Origin: Actinomycetes bacterium
GTDB taxonomy: Bacteria > Actinomycetota > Acidimicrobiia > Acidimicrobiales > RAAP-2
Length of the DNA: 64,000 nt
Direction of reading: 5' to 3'
Assembly: GCA_021791145.1 (NCBI GenBank)
Contig: JAJYXE010000036.1
Span: forward strand, 1 to 64,000
Positions 61,772-64,000 of the stretch are shown here, piece after piece. The notes beneath the pieces were generated by a model. That model was given only the letters and a program-made list of their open reading frames with translations. It did not search any database and was not told the DNA's origin. Both the position numbers and the translations under genes were made by a program. Numbering within the stretch: the first letter of the stretch is position 1; each line of letters starts with the position of its first letter.

Positions 61772-61936
61772 TCATCGGGTCTCCTTGTGGAGGGTGTGGC
61801 GCCTGTCCCACCGGCAGTACTTCTGCATCTCGATGCGTTCCCGATCGTTGAGCTTGTTCTTGGTGGTGATGTAGTTCCGCCGCTTGCAGACCTCGCAGGC
61901 GAGCGTCACCTGGACGCGCTTCTCGTTCTTCGCCAT
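61772..61936 (-). CDS. rpmG: 50S ribosomal protein L33 (bL33)
   Basis: A 54-residue protein starting [20 protein letters not shown] and ending with HTLHKETR. It keeps the first zinc pair (C14, C17) and a third cysteine ([10 protein letters not shown]), but the fourth ligand position is Asp instead of Cys, so zinc binding is doubtful. Location between tRNA-Met and tRNA-Trp is the normal actinobacterial one. ATG with GGGAGG upstream. Confidence 0.95.
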   Translation of the reverse strand: MAKNEKRVQVTLACEVCKRRNYITTKNKLNDRERIEMQKYCRWDRRHTLHKETR

Positions 61937-61979
61937 GGGAGCCTCCCTCGTGCTCGATCGGACGACCCGGTCCGTCCCG

Positions 61980-62053
61980 TAGCGGCGGCGGGACTCGAAC
62001 CCGCGACAACACGATTATGAGCCGTGTGCTCTGACCAACTGAGCTACGCCGCC
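61980..62053 (-). tRNA. metT: tRNA-Met(CAT), elongator
   Basis: A 74-base cloverleaf: acceptor GGCGGCG/CGCCGCT (first pair G-U), D-arm GCTC/GAGC, anticodon stem CACGG/TCGTG with loop CTCATAA (anticodon CAT), T-arm GCGGG/CCCGC, discriminator A. Elongator rather than initiator because the first pair is formed and no GGG/CCC anticodon-stem triplets are present; its neighbours also fit. Confidence 0.93.
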
Positions 62054-62057
62054 GGGG

Positions 62058-62130
62058 AGCCCCCTGTCGGAATCGAACCGACGACACCAGCCTTACCATG
62101 GCTGTGCTCTGCCGACTGAGCTAAGGGGGC
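62058..62130 (-). tRNA. thrT: tRNA-Thr(GGT)
   Basis: A 73-base cloverleaf: acceptor GCCCCCT/AGGGGGC, D-arm GCTC/GAGC, anticodon stem CAGCC/GGCTG with loop ATGGTAA (anticodon GGT), T-arm GTCGG/CCGAC, discriminator T. Four bases before tRNA-Met, so the two are probably processed from one transcript. Confidence 0.97.
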
Positions 62131-62222
62131 GCGCCATCAGGTCGCTGCAGGCAGCCATGTTAGTCATGCGCCTTCGTCCTGCGCCGCACGTGCCCCCTCC
62201 CGGGCGTCGGTACCATCCCGCC

Positions 62223-62717
62223 GTGCAGCTACGCCTCGTCCAGCCCGGTGACGCGGAGGCCATCCGGGCGATCTACAACCACGAGGTCGCCTCCGGGACC
62301 AACACCTTCGACCTCGTCACCCGCTCGCTCGAGGAGCAGCGCACGTGGATCGACCGGCACTGCGGCGCCCACCCAGCGGTCGTCGCAGTGGACGAGGAGC
62401 ATCCGCACGAGGTGCTCGGCTTCGCCGTCGTCTCCCCGTTCCGCGACCGGGCCGCGTACGCCACGACCGTCGAGGACTCCGTCTACGTCCACTCGGACCA
62501 CCGGGGACGAGGCGTCGGCCGCGGGCTGCTCGAGGAGCTCCTGCGCCTCGCTTCGGCCCACGGGTTCCACGCCGTGATCGCCAGGATCTCCTCGGAGAAC
62601 GAGGCGTCGGTCCGCCTGCACCGAGCGTGCGGCTTCGAGGTGGTCGGCGTCGAGCGCGAGGTGGGTCGCAAGCACGGTCGCTGGCTCGACGTCGTGGAGC
62701 TGCAGCGGATGCTGTGA
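62223..62717 (+). CDS. GNAT-family N-acetyltransferase, phosphinothricin-acetyltransferase-like
   Basis: The 164-residue protein shows LRLVQPGDAEAIRAIYNHEV, a TFDLVTRS motif, SVYVHSDHRGRGVGRGLLEEL (acetyl-CoA loop) and EASVRLHRACGFEVVGVERE, the pattern of the PAT/MddA branch. Members acetylate phosphinothricin or methionine sulfoximine-type amino acids, but the true substrate is unknown. The GTG start is preceded by TACCAT at 62211-62216, exactly seven bases upstream, which suggests a leaderless mRNA; a longer in-frame start 22 codons earlier is less likely. It converges on the mannosyltransferase gene with a 15-base gap. Confidence 0.88.
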   Translation: MQLRLVQPGDAEAIRAIYNHEVASGTNTFDLVTRSLEEQRTWIDRHCGAHPAVVAVDEEHPHEVLGFAVVSPFRDRAAYATTVEDSVYVHSDHRGRGVGRGLLEELLRLASAHGFHAVIARISSENEASVRLHRACGFEVVGVEREVGRKHGRWLDVVELQRML

Positions 62718-62732
62718 GCCGCGAGCCGACGG

Positions 62733-64000
62733 CTAGCCGGCGACCCGGGCGAGCTCCGCGACCGCCGGGTCCGCCCAGGAGCTCGACCAGCGACCGATGG
62801 GTGCGACGAGGACGCCGAGCAACACGAGCAGTGCCGCTGCGACCGCCACGGGGTTGTAGTGGATGAGCTCGTCGAGCAGGGTCCGCCCTCCCGGGAGGCC
62901 GATGAACGGGGAGAGCGCGGAGAGGGCTACGAGGACCGCCCTGAGCTTCCCCGCGGCGACGGGGGCGAGGACGACGACTCCCCAGGTGAGGTACCAGGGC
63001 TGGACCACCGGGCCGAGCACGACGAAGAGCAGCATGCTCACGCCCATGGCACGCATGGCCCCCACGCGGTCGGTCCGCAGCAGCAGGTAGACCGAGATCC
63101 CCGCCGCTGCGGTGAGCCCGAGGACCCTGGTCGCGGAAAGGACGCTCGCCATGGGCACGGCGGTGAGCCCGAGAGTGTGGAGCAGTCCCGACAGCAGCAT
63201 GCCGATGCCGGTCGCCGGAGCAAGCCAGCTGCGGACGGTGCCGGGCGTGTCGAGGTTGGCGATCCAACCGATGCCCAGCCCGCTGGCGAAGGACAGGCCC
63301 AGCACCACCGCGGACGCGAGCGCGCCTGCCTTGACGAGGGGGCGCAGCCGCTGTCGCCACGGGACCCCCGTGCCTGTCCACTCCCAGCCGATGTACACCA
63401 CCCCGATCGCCGCTGGGACCTTGATCGCCGCGGCGAGCGCGCAGAGGAGCACGCCCCATGCCGGATGGCGGTACCGGGCGGCGGTGATGCCGGCGACGAG
63501 GAGGCCGAGCATGAGCGCGTCGTTGTGCGCAGCGCCGACGAGCATGAGGATGGTGAGCGGGTTGAGGACCGCCATCACGTAGACGCTCCCGTGGTCCCGA
63601 CCGAACGAGCGGGCGAGCGCCGGGACGCAGGCGGCGATGAGCACCACGCCGGCCACCGCGGAGAGCCGGAGGAGCACCACCGTGGCCAGCACATGATGGA
63701 GGCTCACGCTCGCGAACATGCCGTCCATGAGGAGGAACAGGGGACCGTACGGCGCAGGCGTGTTCAGCCAGAGCGGGTCGACCGGGTTCACGTACGGACC
63801 CGCGCCGAGGGTGTAGGGCCCGTAGTCGTACGGGTTGATGTGGTGGCTCATCATCTCGCCCTGGGCCGCGTACGAGTAGACGTCGCGGCTGAAGATCGGC
63901 GCGACCACGAGCATCGGGAGGATCCACAGAGCGAGGATCCAGCCGAGATAGCGCACGGGCACGCCGGGCCGGCGCGCGAGCGCCTTCATGAGGCCGTACC
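62733..64000 (-). CDS. MptB-like polyprenol-phosphomannose-dependent mannosyltransferase (5' end beyond window)
   Basis: A GT-C fold membrane protein with about ten predicted membrane spans. SRDVYSYAAQGEMMSHHINP followed by YDYGP is the MptB-type signature, with the Asp expected to be catalytic, and later VVQPWYLTWGV. It probably extends an alpha-1,6-mannan or a related surface glycan from a lipid-linked mannose donor. The frame stays open to the window edge (residues before the first ATG read YGL), and family members are longer, so the N-terminus is probably missing. At least 418 residues are present. Confidence 0.8.
   Translation of the reverse strand, partial: YGLMKALARRPGVPVRYLGWILALWILPMLVVAPIFSRDVYSYAAQGEMMSHHINPYDYGPYTLGAGPYVNPVDPLWLNTPAPYGPLFLLMDGMFASVSLHHVLATVVLLRLSAVAGVVLIAACVPALARSFGRDHGSVYVMAVLNPLTILMLVGAAHNDALMLGLLVAGITAARYRHPAWGVLLCALAAAIKVPAAIGVVYIGWEWTGTGVPWRQRLRPLVKAGALASAVVLGLSFASGLGIGWIANLDTPGTVRSWLAPATGIGMLLSGLLHTLGLTAVPMASVLSATRVLGLTAAAGISVYLLLRTDRVGAMRAMGVSMLLFVVLGPVVQPWYLTWGVVVLAPVAAGKLRAVLVALSALSPFIGLPGGRTLLDELIHYNPVAVAAALLVLLGVLVAPIGRWSSSWADPAVAELARVAG

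Overview
The window is about 64 kb of very GC-rich DNA, almost all coding, with nearly every gene on the minus strand. The gene set and order point to an Actinomycetota chromosome: a guaB3-type IMP-dehydrogenase relative, a DUF222/HNH (13E12-type) nuclease gene under an actinobacterial LexA box, an MptB-like mannosyltransferase, type-Z S14, and the order tRNA-Thr, tRNA-Met, rpmG, tRNA-Trp, secE, nusG. A deep branch such as Acidimicrobiia is a reasonable guess, but I cannot prove it from sequence alone.

Read in the direction of transcription (high to low coordinates), the right end holds a mannosyltransferase gene cut by the window edge and, on the plus strand, a small acetyltransferase gene. 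From about 62.1 kb to 27.3 kb there is an almost unbroken information-processing run: tRNA-Thr, tRNA-Met, rpmG, tRNA-Trp, secE-nusG-rplKA, rplJL, rpoBC, the str operon (rpsL-rpsG-fusA-tuf), the S10 operon, the spc operon through secY-adk-map, infA-rpmJ-rpsM-rpsK-rpsD-rpoA-rplQ-truA, and rplM-rpsI. Sigma-70-like promoters can be picked out before rplJ (-10 only), rpoB (two in tandem), rpsL, rplC, infA and rplM. The rplJ and rpoB units share an identical 13-base promoter/start segment.

From 27.3 kb to 3.0 kb follow metabolic and maintenance genes in tightly overlapping units: glmM-glmS-acpS-nnrD-alr-hydrolase-UDG-tsaE-tsaB-rimI-tsaD-rlmN (amino-sugar supply, wall D-alanine, NAD(P)HX repair, t6A tRNA and m2A rRNA modification), groES-groEL behind a CIRCE operator, a CoA-pyrophosphatase-type Nudix gene, guaB3, pcrA, a stand-alone B12-binding mutase subunit, sucC-sucD, purN-purH and folD-metF (succinyl-CoA, purine and one-carbon metabolism). 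The left end is the accessory part: an IS110-family transposase with a structured non-coding flank, a G-quadruplex-capable tract, and the SOS-boxed DUF222/HNH gene on the plus strand.

The most notable observations are these. A LexA box contains the start codon of the HNH gene. The IS110 upstream region holds a perfect 16-base inverted repeat and is a candidate bridge-RNA locus. rplV has an apparent single-base frameshift. Three genes (infA, truA, pcrA) seem to start at CTG. Several ribosomal proteins carry unusual repeat-built charged tails: S3, L5, L22 and L29. I found no CRISPR array, rRNA gene, prophage or obvious defence island, and most of the window is conserved core genome.
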